The position numbers and the translations under genes are program-made. Under the pieces are notes generated by a model that was not told where the DNA came from, made no database searches, and worked only from the letters and a program-made list of their open reading frames with translations. Shown here in pieces: positions 43,323 to 52,249 of a stretch of 64,000 nt of DNA (positions are counted from its first letter, which is position 1; each line of letters starts with the position of its first letter). The DNA comes from JAPPHA01 sp965242975 (lineage in GTDB: Bacteria; Pseudomonadota; Alphaproteobacteria; Rhodobacterales; Rhodobacteraceae), in the NCBI GenBank assembly GCA_965242975.1, contig CBDETS010000007.1, positions 2,480,001-2,544,000 of the forward strand. The letters run 5' to 3'.

Positions 43323-44429
43323 ATGGCAGGAAACCCGGCAGCGGCTGATGTCGCCGCGTTGCCGCTCGACAGGATTCTGGCGGGCGATTGTTTGGAAATC
43401 TTGGACTCGTTGCCGACGGAATCGGTGGATCTCGTATTCGCCGATCCGCCGTACAATCTACAACTGAAAGGCGATCTTCACCGGCCGAACAATTCGCGGG
43501 TCGCCGGCGTGGACGAAGACTGGGACCGGTTTTCCTCTTTCACGAGTTACGACCGCTTTTCGAAGGCCTGGTTGTCGGCCGTACGACGAATCCTGAAGCC
43601 AGACGGCGCCGTCTGGGTCATCGGCAGCTACCACAACATCTTCAGGCTGGGCGTTGCAATTCAGGACCTTGAATACTGGATCTTGAACGACGTGATCTGG
43701 CGAAAGTCCAATCCCATGCCGAATTTCAGGGGCCGGAGGTTGACCAATGCCCATGAAACCCTGATCTGGGCCGCCAAGTCGAAAAAATCCCGTTACACGT
43801 TCAATTACGCCGCCCTCAAGGCCCTCAACGACGATCTGCAGATGCGTTCCGACTGGAGGTTGCCGGTGTGCGCGGGAGGTGAGCGGTTGCAGGACGACGC
43901 CGGAAAGAAAGCGCATCCTACTCAAAAACCCGAGTCCCTGCTGCACCGGATCATCGTTGGAACGACCAAACAGGGCAATGTCGTTCTCGACCCGTTCTTT
44001 GGTACCGGCACAACGGGTGCCGTCGCCAAAAAGCTCGGCCGGCATTTCATCGGAATCGAGCGTGAAACCAGATACGCCAGAATTGCCCAGGCCCGGATAG
44101 ACGGCATCGATCCCGCCGATACAAACTCGTTGAAAGTGAGCCCCGACGCCCGCGCAGCACCCCGTGTCCCGTTCGGACACCTGGTCGAACGGGGACTCCT
44201 TGAGCCGGGGAACAGGCTGCGTTCCGTGAACGGCCGCCACTCTGCCGTCGTTTGTGCTGATGGAACGCTCATTGCAAACAATCAAAGGGGATCGATCCAC
44301 AAGATCGGAGCCATTCTCGAAGGGGCTCCGTCGTGCAACGGCTGGACATACTGGTGCTACCTGAAACGTGGCGAACACGTTCCGATCGACACTCTGAGGG
44401 AAAAACTACGGGCCGAACTCGTCTCGTGA
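43323..44429 (+). CDS. ccrM: Cell-cycle regulated adenine DNA methyltransferase CcrM
   Basis: 368 residues from ATG 43323, preceded by GAGGCA. Beta-class order: catalytic motif IV VFADPPYNLQL near residue 42, then the SAM-binding motif VLDPFFGTGTTGAVA near residue 225. RAGLTNAHET-like RRLTNAHETLIWA and HPTQKPESLLHR are conserved in CcrM. The C-terminal 80 residues form a RAMA-type domain (LLEPGNRLRSVNG, NGWTYWCYLKRGEHVPIDTLR). It methylates adenine in GANTC once per cell cycle and is essential in many Alphaproteobacteria. No cognate restriction gene is adjacent, which supports a regulatory role over a restriction-modification one. Confidence 0.93.
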   Translation: MAGNPAAADVAALPLDRILAGDCLEILDSLPTESVDLVFADPPYNLQLKGDLHRPNNSRVAGVDEDWDRFSSFTSYDRFSKAWLSAVRRILKPDGAVWVIGSYHNIFRLGVAIQDLEYWILNDVIWRKSNPMPNFRGRRLTNAHETLIWAAKSKKSRYTFNYAALKALNDDLQMRSDWRLPVCAGGERLQDDAGKKAHPTQKPESLLHRIIVGTTKQGNVVLDPFFGTGTTGAVAKKLGRHFIGIERETRYARIAQARIDGIDPADTNSLKVSPDARAAPRVPFGHLVERGLLEPGNRLRSVNGRHSAVVCADGTLIANNQRGSIHKIGAILEGAPSCNGWTYWCYLKRGEHVPIDTLREKLRAELVS

Positions 44430-44509
44430 TTGCACTCGGGGACGATTTGGCGGGCGTTCCTTCCGGCGGCACCCTGTATTCGATGCTTGCGGAACCATTT
44501 CCTCCCTGC

Positions 44510-45451
44510 TCAGGCCTTCCAGGGGACGGATTCCGGGGTTCCAGCGCGTGCAACCGCTCCGAACAGATCCTCGCCCGGCATTTCACGCTCAAGTATCGAG
44601 CGAATGTCGAGCAGGCGGTCGAGGTCGATACCGGTCGAGAACCCGGACCGTTCGCACAGGTAGACAAGATCCTCGAACACGACGTTGCCGGTCGCCCCCG
44701 GCGCGAACGGGCACCCGCCGAGTCCGCCGATTGTTCCGTCCAGGACACGGACGCCGGCATCAAGCGCGGCGTAGGCATTGGCGATTCCAGTTCCCCTCGT
44801 GTCATGCAAGTGAATCACGACCGGGACGTCCCCGACCCGCGGAATCACGAGACCAAGCAGGTCGGTAATCTGGCGCGGTCCGGCGACACCGATCGTGTCC
44901 GCCAGCGAAATGGCCTCGGCACCTGCATCAAGGCAGCGACCAACCACGCGCAACACTGACTCCGGCACGACCCTTCCTTCGAACGGGCAGCCGAAGGCAA
45001 CCGATACGGCCGCTGACACGACGGGTCCCGGCCCGTGCACCCGGCGACGAGCCCGTGCATAACGCAACAGTTCGATGGCGGAATCCCGTGATCGATTCAC
45101 GTTGGAACGGCTGTGTGCTTCGGTCGCAGAGACGACGACGACGATCTCCGAGACCGTTGTCACGAGTGCATCGTCGATCGAACGTTCGTTGAGCGTCAGG
45201 GCAGACGAAAATGCATCCGGTATCCGGTCAACGCACTCGATCAGCTGACGGATGTCGGCGAACTGCGGAAACCGGTCATCGGGCAGAAACGAGCCGACCT
45301 CGATGTTCCTGACACCTGCCCGGCAGGCTCGTTCGATCCATTCCTTCTTTGCCGCGGTACCGGGCCAGGACGAGGTCATTTGCAGACCGTCCCGGAGGCC
45401 AAGTTCCCTCAGGGTGACCCGGTCGTCCGGATACAGTGTCAGGGCGTTCAT
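44510..45451 (-). CDS. Hydroxymethylglutaryl-CoA lyase-like (HMGL) protein
   Basis: 313 residues of the DRE-TIM metallolyase family. LRELGLRDGLQ gives the metal Asp and catalytic Arg, HLHDTRGTGIANA the HxH metal ligands, and GGLGGCPFAPGATGNV the active-site Cys loop. The reaction is an aldol-type cleavage of 3-hydroxy-3-methylglutaryl-CoA or a related acid. Its ATG overlaps the stop of the CoA-transferase gene (ATGA). The pair probably activates and cleaves a branched dicarboxylic acid, for example citramalate- or HMG-type substrates; the exact one is unknown. Confidence 0.88.
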   Translation of the reverse strand: MNALTLYPDDRVTLRELGLRDGLQMTSSWPGTAAKKEWIERACRAGVRNIEVGSFLPDDRFPQFADIRQLIECVDRIPDAFSSALTLNERSIDDALVTTVSEIVVVVSATEAHSRSNVNRSRDSAIELLRYARARRRVHGPGPVVSAAVSVAFGCPFEGRVVPESVLRVVGRCLDAGAEAISLADTIGVAGPRQITDLLGLVIPRVGDVPVVIHLHDTRGTGIANAYAALDAGVRVLDGTIGGLGGCPFAPGATGNVVFEDLVYLCERSGFSTGIDLDRLLDIRSILEREMPGEDLFGAVARAGTPESVPWKA

Positions 45452-46683
45452 TGCGTTTCACCGCCTTTCACCTTGGTTGCACGGCCAACAAAACGCTCGT
45501 CGAAGCCAAGGCCTGACAGGACATTGACGCTGTCGACTCCAAGCCCCGGCACCTCCAGGCGCGGGACGATCCTGGAAGAGTCCACCTGGACCGGGAGCCC
45601 AGGCGCGCGAAACTTCGTCCCATTTGCGAGCACACTCTCGTAGAGGCCCGGCCCCGCCTGCGGGTCGGAAAACATCTCGGAGGGAGTTGTAACCGGGGCA
45701 AACGGAACCATCCTCTCTTCAAGTTCATGCATCAGGTCCGGCGACTGCCACCGGGCGACCGCGGCCCGAAACTTCGGAAGTGTCCAGTCACGCGACCGGA
45801 TTCGATCCATCCGGTCTTCAAGCGCTGGGTTTTCGAGAAACTCCTCCAGTCCCAGCAGGGTGCAGAGCGCCGTCCAGTGCCCTGATGTCACGGCTCCGAC
45901 GAACAGTTTTCGACCGTCGCGGGTCACGAAAATGTCATAGACCGGCCAGGTGAACTCACGTTCAGGCATTGGCGCGGGCTCAAGTCCGGTCAGAGCAAAT
46001 TGAACCATGTGCTGCGCAACGAGCAGAAGGCTGTTCTCAAACAACCCCGCGCGAATTTCCCGGCCGATACCGGTTGTTTCCCGTTCCCGCAACGCCGCAA
46101 CGGCCGCGTAGGCACCAGCAAGACCTGCCATTATATCGTTCGCCGAAGAACCAATTCGGAGCGGCATACCTGTCGGACCGGTCATGTGGGCGAGGCCCGT
46201 CATCATCTGCACGGTTTCATCCAGCGCAGGCCGGTTGGCATACGGCCCATCGAGAAATCCCTTGCAGGAGACCGTGATCAGCCCGGGAAACCTGGTTCGA
46301 ACCTGCGTCAGATCAAGTCCCATTCTGGCAAGGGTGCCGTCCCGGAAGTTTTCGACCAGGATGTCCGACGACGACAGAATACGGTCCAGGGCTTCACGTC
46401 CCTCGGCCCGGTCGAAGTCGAGCGTGACGGACTTCTTTCCCCGATTGAACAAGGCGAAGAACGACGCGCCCATGCCGGTCAGGTGACGGGTCTTGTCACC
46501 ACCTACCGGTTCGACCTTGATGACCTCGGCGCCCAGGAATGCGAGGAACATCCCGCAAGCTGGTCCGAAAATCATATGACTTAACTCAACCACACGGATT
46601 CCGTTCAACGGCGCAAATCCTGCCGGTTGCCGCGCCTCATCACCCTCTGGCCGCCAGGAGTCCGGTGTCGTGCATGTCATCAT
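45448..46683 (-). CDS. CaiB/BaiF (family III) CoA-transferase
   Basis: 411 residues. NGIRVVELSHMIFGPACGMFLAFLGAEVIKVEPVGGD is split here as the family opening VVELSHMIFGP and LGAEVIKVEPVGGD. FALFNRGKKSVTLDFD and VENFRDGTLARMGLD follow. The catalytic Asp lies in NRPALDETVQMM, and IVPRLEVPGLG is near the end. The family moves CoA between acyl groups via an aspartyl-CoA intermediate. It is translationally coupled to the HMG-CoA-lyase-like gene, so its product probably feeds the lyase. An extra N-terminal tail of about 25 residues (from ATG 46683) may not be real. Confidence 0.9.
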   Translation of the reverse strand: MMTCTTPDSWRPEGDEARQPAGFAPLNGIRVVELSHMIFGPACGMFLAFLGAEVIKVEPVGGDKTRHLTGMGASFFALFNRGKKSVTLDFDRAEGREALDRILSSSDILVENFRDGTLARMGLDLTQVRTRFPGLITVSCKGFLDGPYANRPALDETVQMMTGLAHMTGPTGMPLRIGSSANDIMAGLAGAYAAVAALRERETTGIGREIRAGLFENSLLLVAQHMVQFALTGLEPAPMPEREFTWPVYDIFVTRDGRKLFVGAVTSGHWTALCTLLGLEEFLENPALEDRMDRIRSRDWTLPKFRAAVARWQSPDLMHELEERMVPFAPVTTPSEMFSDPQAGPGLYESVLANGTKFRAPGLPVQVDSSRIVPRLEVPGLGVDSVNVLSGLGFDERFVGRATKVKGGETQ

Positions 46684-46769
46684 CGGTCAAAATTCCCCAA
46701 CTGTTCCCAGGTTGCGGCGAATCACGGAATTCCCGCGTCGGTGTTTTCTCAAGTCGCCACTCGACTCCG

Positions 46770-47918
46770 TTACCCGGATCGGCCGACCGAAACCGGGAAC
46801 GGGTCTCCGGCAGGCGGTGCTGCCAGGTCCCAGATTTTCCGCATGACGGTTGGAAGTTTCGCCGAACTGAACGAAGAACGATCCATGAAGAATCCCCGGT
46901 CCGGACTGCAGCCAATGGGTACGTCCGCCCTCATCACCTTGACGCTCAAGTCGAAATGGGAAAACCTGTGGCGGACTCGACCTTCCAACGTTCTCCAGTT
47001 CGCGCAGCAGGGAGGAGCCTGCGTGACGCCGGAATCGCTCCAGGGGCTCCCGGGCCAGCCCAAGGTGCCCCCAAGCAGACCATGGGAGGGTCGGCGTTCC
47101 AGCAAGACCGCGCCGTCTTCCCGAATGGCGACGAAGGCGACTCCCTGCCGCTCCTGGCCTCGTCGCGGCGGAACCCGAACAGCAAATCTCTCGGGTTGAC
47201 CCGTGGCGAATGCGGCACACCGGCTCGTCCATGGGCACATGTCGCAACGCGGCGCGCGGGGCCTGCACACCGTCGCTCCGAGATCCATGATGGCCTGAGC
47301 GTAGTCGCCCGCGCGGACGCCCGGCGTCATATCCGACGCCAATCGCCGCAGGTCGCCGGTCCCGGATGGAATGGATCGTGACCCTCCCAACCTGGCGAGA
47401 ACCCGTTTGACATTGCCGTCGACGACAGCGGCGGGCTTGTCGAATGCAATCGCGGAAATTGCGGCAGCCGTATAGGGGCCGATCCCCGGCAACTCCCTGA
47501 GTTCGGCTTCGTCCCGCGGAAAGTTGCCCCCGAAGTCCCGGCTCACGATCCTGGCCGATTTCACCAGGTTTCGAGCCCTGGCATAGTAACCAAGCCCCGC
47601 CCAGGCCTCCATGATGTCCTCGTCATTTGCCAACGCCAGGTCGTGAACGGTTGGCCAGCGCGAGACAAACCGCCTGAAGTACCGATCCACGACCCGGACG
47701 GTTGTTTGCTGCAGCATGATTTCAGAGAGCCAGACGTGGTACGGGTCGGGTAGTTTCCCGATCGCGCGGCCCGATGGACCGATTCGCCAAGGCATGGTCC
47801 GGGCGTTCCGGTCGTACCAATCAAGCAGTGTTCTTGAAAACCATTCGCGATCGCACAAGCTTTGTCTTCTCCTCCACGGGCATTGGCAGTTCGAATTCCC
47901 ACCGCGACGTGATGGCAT
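46770..47918 (-). CDS. mutY: A/G-specific adenine glycosylase
   Basis: 382 residues from ATG 47918; the open frame extends 43 codons further through the dciA relic. Helix-hairpin-helix ELPGIGPYTAAAI, catalytic Asp in VVDGNVKRVLARL, catalytic Glu in WLSEIMLQQT, and the iron-sulfur loop C-x6-C-x2-C-x5-C (CRPRAPRCDMCPWTSRC). A NUDIX-like C-terminal domain follows (VRHRFSHFDLSVKV), which recognises 8-oxoG. It removes adenine paired to 8-oxoguanine, complementing mutM. Residues 1-25 are encoded opposite the 5' side of a duplicated dciA junction, and a decayed copy of this N-terminal region lies at 49430-49545. Confidence 0.92.
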   Translation of the reverse strand: MPSRRGGNSNCQCPWRRRQSLCDREWFSRTLLDWYDRNARTMPWRIGPSGRAIGKLPDPYHVWLSEIMLQQTTVRVVDRYFRRFVSRWPTVHDLALANDEDIMEAWAGLGYYARARNLVKSARIVSRDFGGNFPRDEAELRELPGIGPYTAAAISAIAFDKPAAVVDGNVKRVLARLGGSRSIPSGTGDLRRLASDMTPGVRAGDYAQAIMDLGATVCRPRAPRCDMCPWTSRCAAFATGQPERFAVRVPPRRGQERQGVAFVAIREDGAVLLERRPSHGLLGGTLGWPGSPWSDSGVTQAPPCCANWRTLEGRVRHRFSHFDLSVKVMRADVPIGCSPDRGFFMDRSSFSSAKLPTVMRKIWDLAAPPAGDPFPVSVGRSG

Positions 47919-47943
47919 GGCATCGCGAAAGGAGTCGAGTCCG

Positions 47944-48250
47944 ATGAACGCAAGGAATGCCGGGAATCCGGGGAGACGGTTCATACAAGGAACCCAGGGA
48001 TCGCCGACGACTTCACGGACCGGTTTCGTCGAAACTTCGGGTGGCACGGTTTCGACGGCTCGCGGATGATCGCTCGCGGGCCGGGAGGCACTGGTGGAGC
48101 GTTCGCCGTTTCCTCATCACCGGTAAAGCGAACCGTACAAAAGGCGGCCACGGTTCGACATCGACATCACCGGTCTACGGAGCACGTGCGCTGATCCTCC
48201 AGATGCAACCATCCGCGAACATGTGGCGAATCAACCCGCACTACCGGTAG
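47944..48250 (+). pseudogene. Decayed second copy of dciA (DUF721)
   Basis: The DNA from about 47850 to 48250 aligns with 49450-49870. Shared words include CGAGTCC.ATGA.CGCAAG at the start codon, GGTCACGGTTCGACAT/GGCCACGGTTCGACAT, and CTCCAGATGCAA. In the final third the product still reads GHGSTSTS, LILQMQPSANMWRINPHY against GHGSTLTIQ, ILQMQTPEIMRRINAYY of the intact copy. The middle part has several indels and stops, and the frame ends at TAG 48248. It is not functional. Confidence 0.8.
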
Positions 48251-48502
48251 AAGGCGATGCGGGCGTCCGGAGGCCGTGGCCGCGGTCGAGTCAGCAATAC
48301 TCCCGATATTCGAATATTCGAAGTTGCCATTTGCACACGCGGATGTTTCGTGTATTTACGCGACCGCGTTACCAAGTCGTTGTACCTGACGTAAGTGTTC
48401 GCGCGAGCGGCCGGTCAGGTTTCTTCCCCGACATTGTAAACGTCTCCAAGGAATGCCGCATGGTACGGCGTCCCACCCAAAGTGTCGTGAAAGGAAGCGA
48501 TC

Positions 48503-48712
48503 ATGTCTACCGGTACAGTCAAGTGGTTCAACCAGACCAAGGGATACGGGTTCATTCAGCCGGAGGATGGCTCCAAGGACGCGTTTGTCCACATAAGCGC
48601 CGTCGAGAGAGCCGGTCTATCCACGTTGAACGAAGGCCAGAAAGTATCCTTCGAACTGGTGCCCGGACGGAACGGAAAGATGTCCGCCGAAAACATCGCG
48701 CTTGTTGAATAA
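48503..48712 (+). CDS. Cold-shock protein (CspA family)
   Basis: 69 residues, one cold-shock domain. RNP1 is KGYGFIQPE and RNP2 is DAFVHISAV, both intact; the start MSTGTVKWFN is typical. It binds single-stranded RNA/DNA and acts as an RNA chaperone. ATG 48503 has AAAGGAAG upstream, and the preceding 250 bases have no gene and could form a long 5' leader as in cspA. It lies inside the duplicated mutY-dciA segment, between the two dciA copies. Confidence 0.94.
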   Translation: MSTGTVKWFNQTKGYGFIQPEDGSKDAFVHISAVERAGLSTLNEGQKVSFELVPGRNGKMSAENIALVE

Positions 48713-48783
48713 CTCCACGCGCTCCCGCCTGGCGGCCTACCCGGTTGCCGGCGACGGGCAAGATGGATGTCGTGCAACGGTGA

Positions 48784-48805
48784 GTTCAGCAGCGATCTGC
48801 TGAAC
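48784..48805 (+). terminator. Stem-loop downstream of the cold-shock gene
   Basis: Perfect 9-base inverted repeat GTTCAGCAG / CTGCTGAAC with a 4-base loop, 71 bases after the stop. No T-run follows, so termination is likely but not certain. Confidence 0.45.
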
Positions 48806-49549
48806 GACGGGTACGGCGCGGACGAAATCTGTGTCAGGTCCCGGGATGAATTTTGCGTCCCGGGCACGGTCTGCATTCTGGAAACGGATCTTTGGCGAGC
48901 CGGTGACGTTTCCCAATGCCCGTGGCGGACGCGCTGAAATTTCCCGTGCGCAAACGTGGCGCGGAAACCTTCAGCGCGAACGACGGAGTGCACGGCCGGA
49001 CCTGGGCCGGCTTTGCCTGCCACTTTGTGCGTTGCCGGGCGCAAAGGTCGAGCGGACGGAACCGGCGCATCGGTTCGTCAAGGAAAGGTGCGAAACCGAA
49101 TCTCTCGAAATGACGTTTCGCGACTTTGTCCGCGGCAACCGCGATCCGGGTGCAGGATGGCGCCGCGGTTTCCCGAGAGATCTGCCCGGACTGGGAGGTA
49201 AAGTTCATTGACCGTCCGCAATCGCCGAACCGCGTCCTTCCTGTCGGTAACAGCCGTGCTCCGGGATGATGGATTGCGTGGCTTCTTGATGTTGGCGTCT
49301 CCGATTACGTAACCGGGCAAGCCAGGAGAAACGTGCATTGGGGTCCTCCTGTTCGCGAACTGGGTCGGCAAACCCCTGGAGCAACCGTCACCGATATCCA
49401 AGGACGCAGCCCGCCGGAATTTGGAAAGCGTGTGACCAGCGGCAGAATTTCGATCACACAACCTTGATTGTCTCCCCCGCAAACACTGTGGCAGTATCAA
49501 ACTCCCGCCGTAATGCGACGGCGTGACGCCGCGAAAAGAACCGAGTCCA
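48806..49549. other. Non-coding segment with decayed mutY 5' region
   Basis: No intact gene. Bases about 49430-49545 resemble the DNA around the mutY start. On the minus strand one can still read SHYGG...LRGRQSRLCDRN against mutY SRRGG...WRRRQSLCDRE. Left of this the resemblance fades. The part 48830-49210 has open frames with no recognisable product. Confidence 0.55.
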
Positions 49550-50110
49550 ATGAGCGCAAGACACGTCAGCAATCCACGAAGTCGGTCCATGCGCGGCGCT
49601 GTCAGAATCGCCGATGTGCTCAAGGACCAATTTCGTGAAGTCTTCGGCAAGCGCGGTTTCGCCGAAATGCGGCTCATCACACACTGGCCGGAAATCGTTG
49701 GCGAAGCATTCGCCAAATCCACGTTGCCGGTCAAAGTGGGCCGCTCAAGACGTGGTCACGGTTCGACATTGACGATCCAGGTCAATGGAGCTCTTGCGCC
49801 AATCCTCCAGATGCAAACTCCCGAGATCATGCGGCGGATCAACGCATACTACGGTTACCCGGCGATCACCGGGATTTCACTCACACAGACCTCATCGGCG
49901 GAACCCGGCATCCCGGCAAAGCAGGTTCCTGATGAGTCCGCGATTTCGGGAAACGCCCTGCAACCCCTGCCTGAAGACGTTCAAAATGAGATCGACGGTC
50001 TTGAAGACCCCGACTTGAGGCGGGCCGTCACCGCTCTCGGGGAAAACGTCTTTCACCGCCACCAGCACGACGGTCATTTGGATCGGAAAACTACGGGAGA
50101 CAAAACATGA
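49550..50110 (+). CDS. dciA: DciA family protein (DUF721), helicase loader candidate
   Basis: 186 residues from ATG 49550; an in-frame start at 49523 would add nine residues not found in homologues. The DUF721 domain covers residues 18-115 (ADVLKDQFREVFGKRGF, HWPEIVGEAFAKST, GHGSTLTIQVNGALAPILQMQ, INAYYGYPAI). DciA proteins load the replicative helicase DnaB in bacteria without DnaC; the C-terminal 70 residues look disordered. It overlaps the dsbA-like gene by four bases (ATGA). In this lineage it normally lies next to mutY; here the two are separated by a duplication. Confidence 0.88.
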   Translation: MSARHVSNPRSRSMRGAVRIADVLKDQFREVFGKRGFAEMRLITHWPEIVGEAFAKSTLPVKVGRSRRGHGSTLTIQVNGALAPILQMQTPEIMRRINAYYGYPAITGISLTQTSSAEPGIPAKQVPDESAISGNALQPLPEDVQNEIDGLEDPDLRRAVTALGENVFHRHQHDGHLDRKTTGDKT

Positions 50111-50757
50111 TTCACACTCGATCTGATTTGGCGGTCAAGCCGGCGAAGAAAGCCGTTCTGGCCCTGCTGGTTTCGCTCGGTCTTCTCCTCGGTGCGCAGG
50201 ATGCCGGGCGGGCGCAGGCCGCCACGGACATCGAAGTGATCGAGATGTGGCTGGGTTCGGACGATGCAGTGGTGGAAGTGCGGGAGTACGCATCAATGAC
50301 CTGCCCGCATTGCGCCAGGTTTCACGATAGCGTCTATCCCGATCTGAAGGCCAACTACATTGACACCGGCAAGATTCGTTTTGTCTTTCGTGAGGTCTAT
50401 TTTGACCGTTCCGGCCTCTGGGCATCCATGCTGGCGCGGTGTGCAGGACCGACCCGTTACTTCGGCGTCATCGACCTTCTGTTTGAACGGCAGGACGATT
50501 GGTCCCGTCAGAGTAGTCCGATCAAGGTTACCGAGCAACTCCAACGCATCGGACGCATAGCGGGAATGACCGACGAGACCATCAGGGCGTGCATGGCCGA
50601 TCGCGACCTCGCCCTGGCGATGATCGAAAAGTCCGACGCGGAAAGACAGGAGGACAACGTCAATTCGACGCCCAATCTCGTCATAAACGGTGTCAATCAC
50701 GGGACTCTGGGCTACGAAAAACTGAAGGCACTCATCGACGACGAGTTGGGTGGCTGA
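50107..50757 (+). CDS. DsbA family thiol oxidoreductase
   Basis: 216 residues. A signal peptide or membrane anchor at 15-35 (AVLALLVSLGLLLGAQ) precedes the thioredoxin fold. VREYASMTCPHCARFH carries the CPHC active site, VFREVYFD follows, and the cis-Pro loop is NSTPNLVINGVNHG. It introduces disulfide bonds into exported proteins. It shares an operon with dciA through an ATGA overlap. Confidence 0.92.
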   Translation: MIHTRSDLAVKPAKKAVLALLVSLGLLLGAQDAGRAQAATDIEVIEMWLGSDDAVVEVREYASMTCPHCARFHDSVYPDLKANYIDTGKIRFVFREVYFDRSGLWASMLARCAGPTRYFGVIDLLFERQDDWSRQSSPIKVTEQLQRIGRIAGMTDETIRACMADRDLALAMIEKSDAERQEDNVNSTPNLVINGVNHGTLGYEKLKALIDDELGG

Positions 50758-50824
50758 CCTCGGCACTGGCGATATTCGATTCGCGGTGCATCCCCGGACA
50801 AGAAATCGAGAGAACCGGGCGACG

Positions 50825-51844
50825 TTACGGTGGGCTCGGGCCATCGGTCAGGACGTCACCGAGCTTCCTTCTCAAGACTGCGTCGTCGCGAACAACCAGC
50901 CGTATCGGCAAGGTCAGCACACGTTTGCGAAACAAGGGGGGCAAACGCACGGCATCCTTTTCAGTCGTCACAAGCTGCGCGTTGATCCCTGCCGCTTCAC
51001 GTTCCAGCCGCTTCAGTAGAGCCGGACCGTACGCCTGGTGATCCGGAAAGTACCTGGCCTCCACGACATCCGTTCCAAGACTTCGTAACGTGTCGATGAA
51101 CCGCCGAGGATTCGCGATTCCTGCGAATGCAAGAACTCTTTGCCCGGCCCAGTCCATGCCCGTAGGGAGCACTTCGACCGTTCCTTGAACTCCGGGAACA
51201 CGCCGAAGTTGAGGCCATTCGTTCATCAAGGATTCGTGCTCCGTCCGTGGCCCGATCGTTACGACCATGTCCGCGCGCGATACTGCGTCGCCGACAGGTT
51301 CCCTCAGAGGCCCGGCGGGGATGACCCGGCCGTTACCGAATCCGGTCACGGAATTGACGACGATGATGGACAAGTCATGGCTCAGTTCGGAGTTTTGAAA
51401 CCCGTCATCCATCACGACAACCGTTGCACCGGCCGCCGCCGCGGCCTGACCTGCATGCAGCCGGTTCCGTGCTACCCAGGTCGGAGCGAAGGCAGCGTGG
51501 AGCAATGGCTCGTCACCAACCTGATCGGCGGTGTGCGCGGCAGGATCGACCAACACGGGACCTCGCAACGACCCGCCATACCCTTTCGAAAGAACATGCG
51601 GGCGTTGACCCGAATCGCGCAGCCTCGAGACGATCTCGATCACGGTCGGGGTCTTGCCGCTGCCACCGGCATTGACATTTCCGACACAAACGACCGGCAC
51701 GCCAATGGTTGCTCGAATTCCTCGTCGAAGGCGTCGCCTGACAGCGGCGTGCCAGGCCCAAGCCAACGGGGAAAGGGCCGCTGACGTCCAACCGGGTCGG
51801 TCCGGCGGGTGGAACCAGAATCCAGGCGGCTTCAAGGCGGGCAT
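50825..51844 (-). CDS. lpxK: Tetraacyldisaccharide 4'-kinase
   Basis: 339 residues. The N-terminus is PGFWFHPPDRPGW with a short hydrophobic segment. VPVVCVGNVNAGGSGKTPTVIEI is split as the P-loop GNVNAGGSGKTP. VLSKGYGGSLRGP, GDEPLLHA, VMDDGFQN and VTTEKDAVRLPP are the remaining LpxK motifs. It phosphorylates lipid A disaccharide at the inner membrane, so the organism makes lipopolysaccharide. The neighbour at 52004 is a DUF4170 gene, often near lpxK or waaA in Alphaproteobacteria. Confidence 0.94.
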   Translation of the reverse strand: MPALKPPGFWFHPPDRPGWTSAALSPLAWAWHAAVRRRLRRGIRATIGVPVVCVGNVNAGGSGKTPTVIEIVSRLRDSGQRPHVLSKGYGGSLRGPVLVDPAAHTADQVGDEPLLHAAFAPTWVARNRLHAGQAAAAAGATVVVMDDGFQNSELSHDLSIIVVNSVTGFGNGRVIPAGPLREPVGDAVSRADMVVTIGPRTEHESLMNEWPQLRRVPGVQGTVEVLPTGMDWAGQRVLAFAGIANPRRFIDTLRSLGTDVVEARYFPDHQAYGPALLKRLEREAAGINAQLVTTEKDAVRLPPLFRKRVLTLPIRLVVRDDAVLRRKLGDVLTDGPSPP

Positions 51845-52003
51845 CGCAACGTCAGCAGTCGGGCTCGCATGCCCGGCGTGCCCAAGCGCGAGAAACCGAG
51901 AGTGAATTCGCCCGGATCACTAGACTCGAGCAGGGCAGGATCGCATGTACGCACGGCGAGGTCTCGATACGATGGGATTCGGCCGCCGTTTCGGCGGCGG
52001 CAC

Positions 52004-52249
52004 TCAGTCGGACGCGCCTGAACTCCCGGCACCATCGTCGACATCTTCGCGTAAACGGTGGAGGTCGGCGATGAAGTACCGGGTCCTCGCATTGTCAACG
52101 GTCCGCTGGGCGTTACTTCGCCACGCGTCGCGTGCGGATTCATAGTCGGGAAATATGCCGACGATGTCGATTTCCGCGAGATCCCTGAAAATCATCCGCT
52201 CCGGATCTGCCAATTCGCCGCCAAACACCAGATGCAAGCGCCGTCCCAT
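52004..52249 (-). CDS. DUF4170 family protein
   Basis: 81 residues starting MGRRLHLVFGGELADPE with AGGAGAGTACG before the ATG. It matches the small alphaproteobacterial DUF4170 group (IVGIFPDYESARDAWRSNAQRTVDNA, RYFIADLH in order). The family has no assigned function; in related genomes it is near lipid A genes, as here. Confidence 0.85.
   Translation of the reverse strand: MGRRLHLVFGGELADPERMIFRDLAEIDIVGIFPDYESARDAWRSNAQRTVDNARTRYFIADLHRLREDVDDGAGSSGASD

Noticed and set aside
43458..44378. 306-codon frame antisense to ccrM
   Set aside because: Opposite a complete methyltransferase; no motifs.
48831..49211. 126-codon ORF between cspA and dciA
   Set aside because: Several overlapping frames on both strands are equally open and none resembles a protein; no ribosome-binding site.
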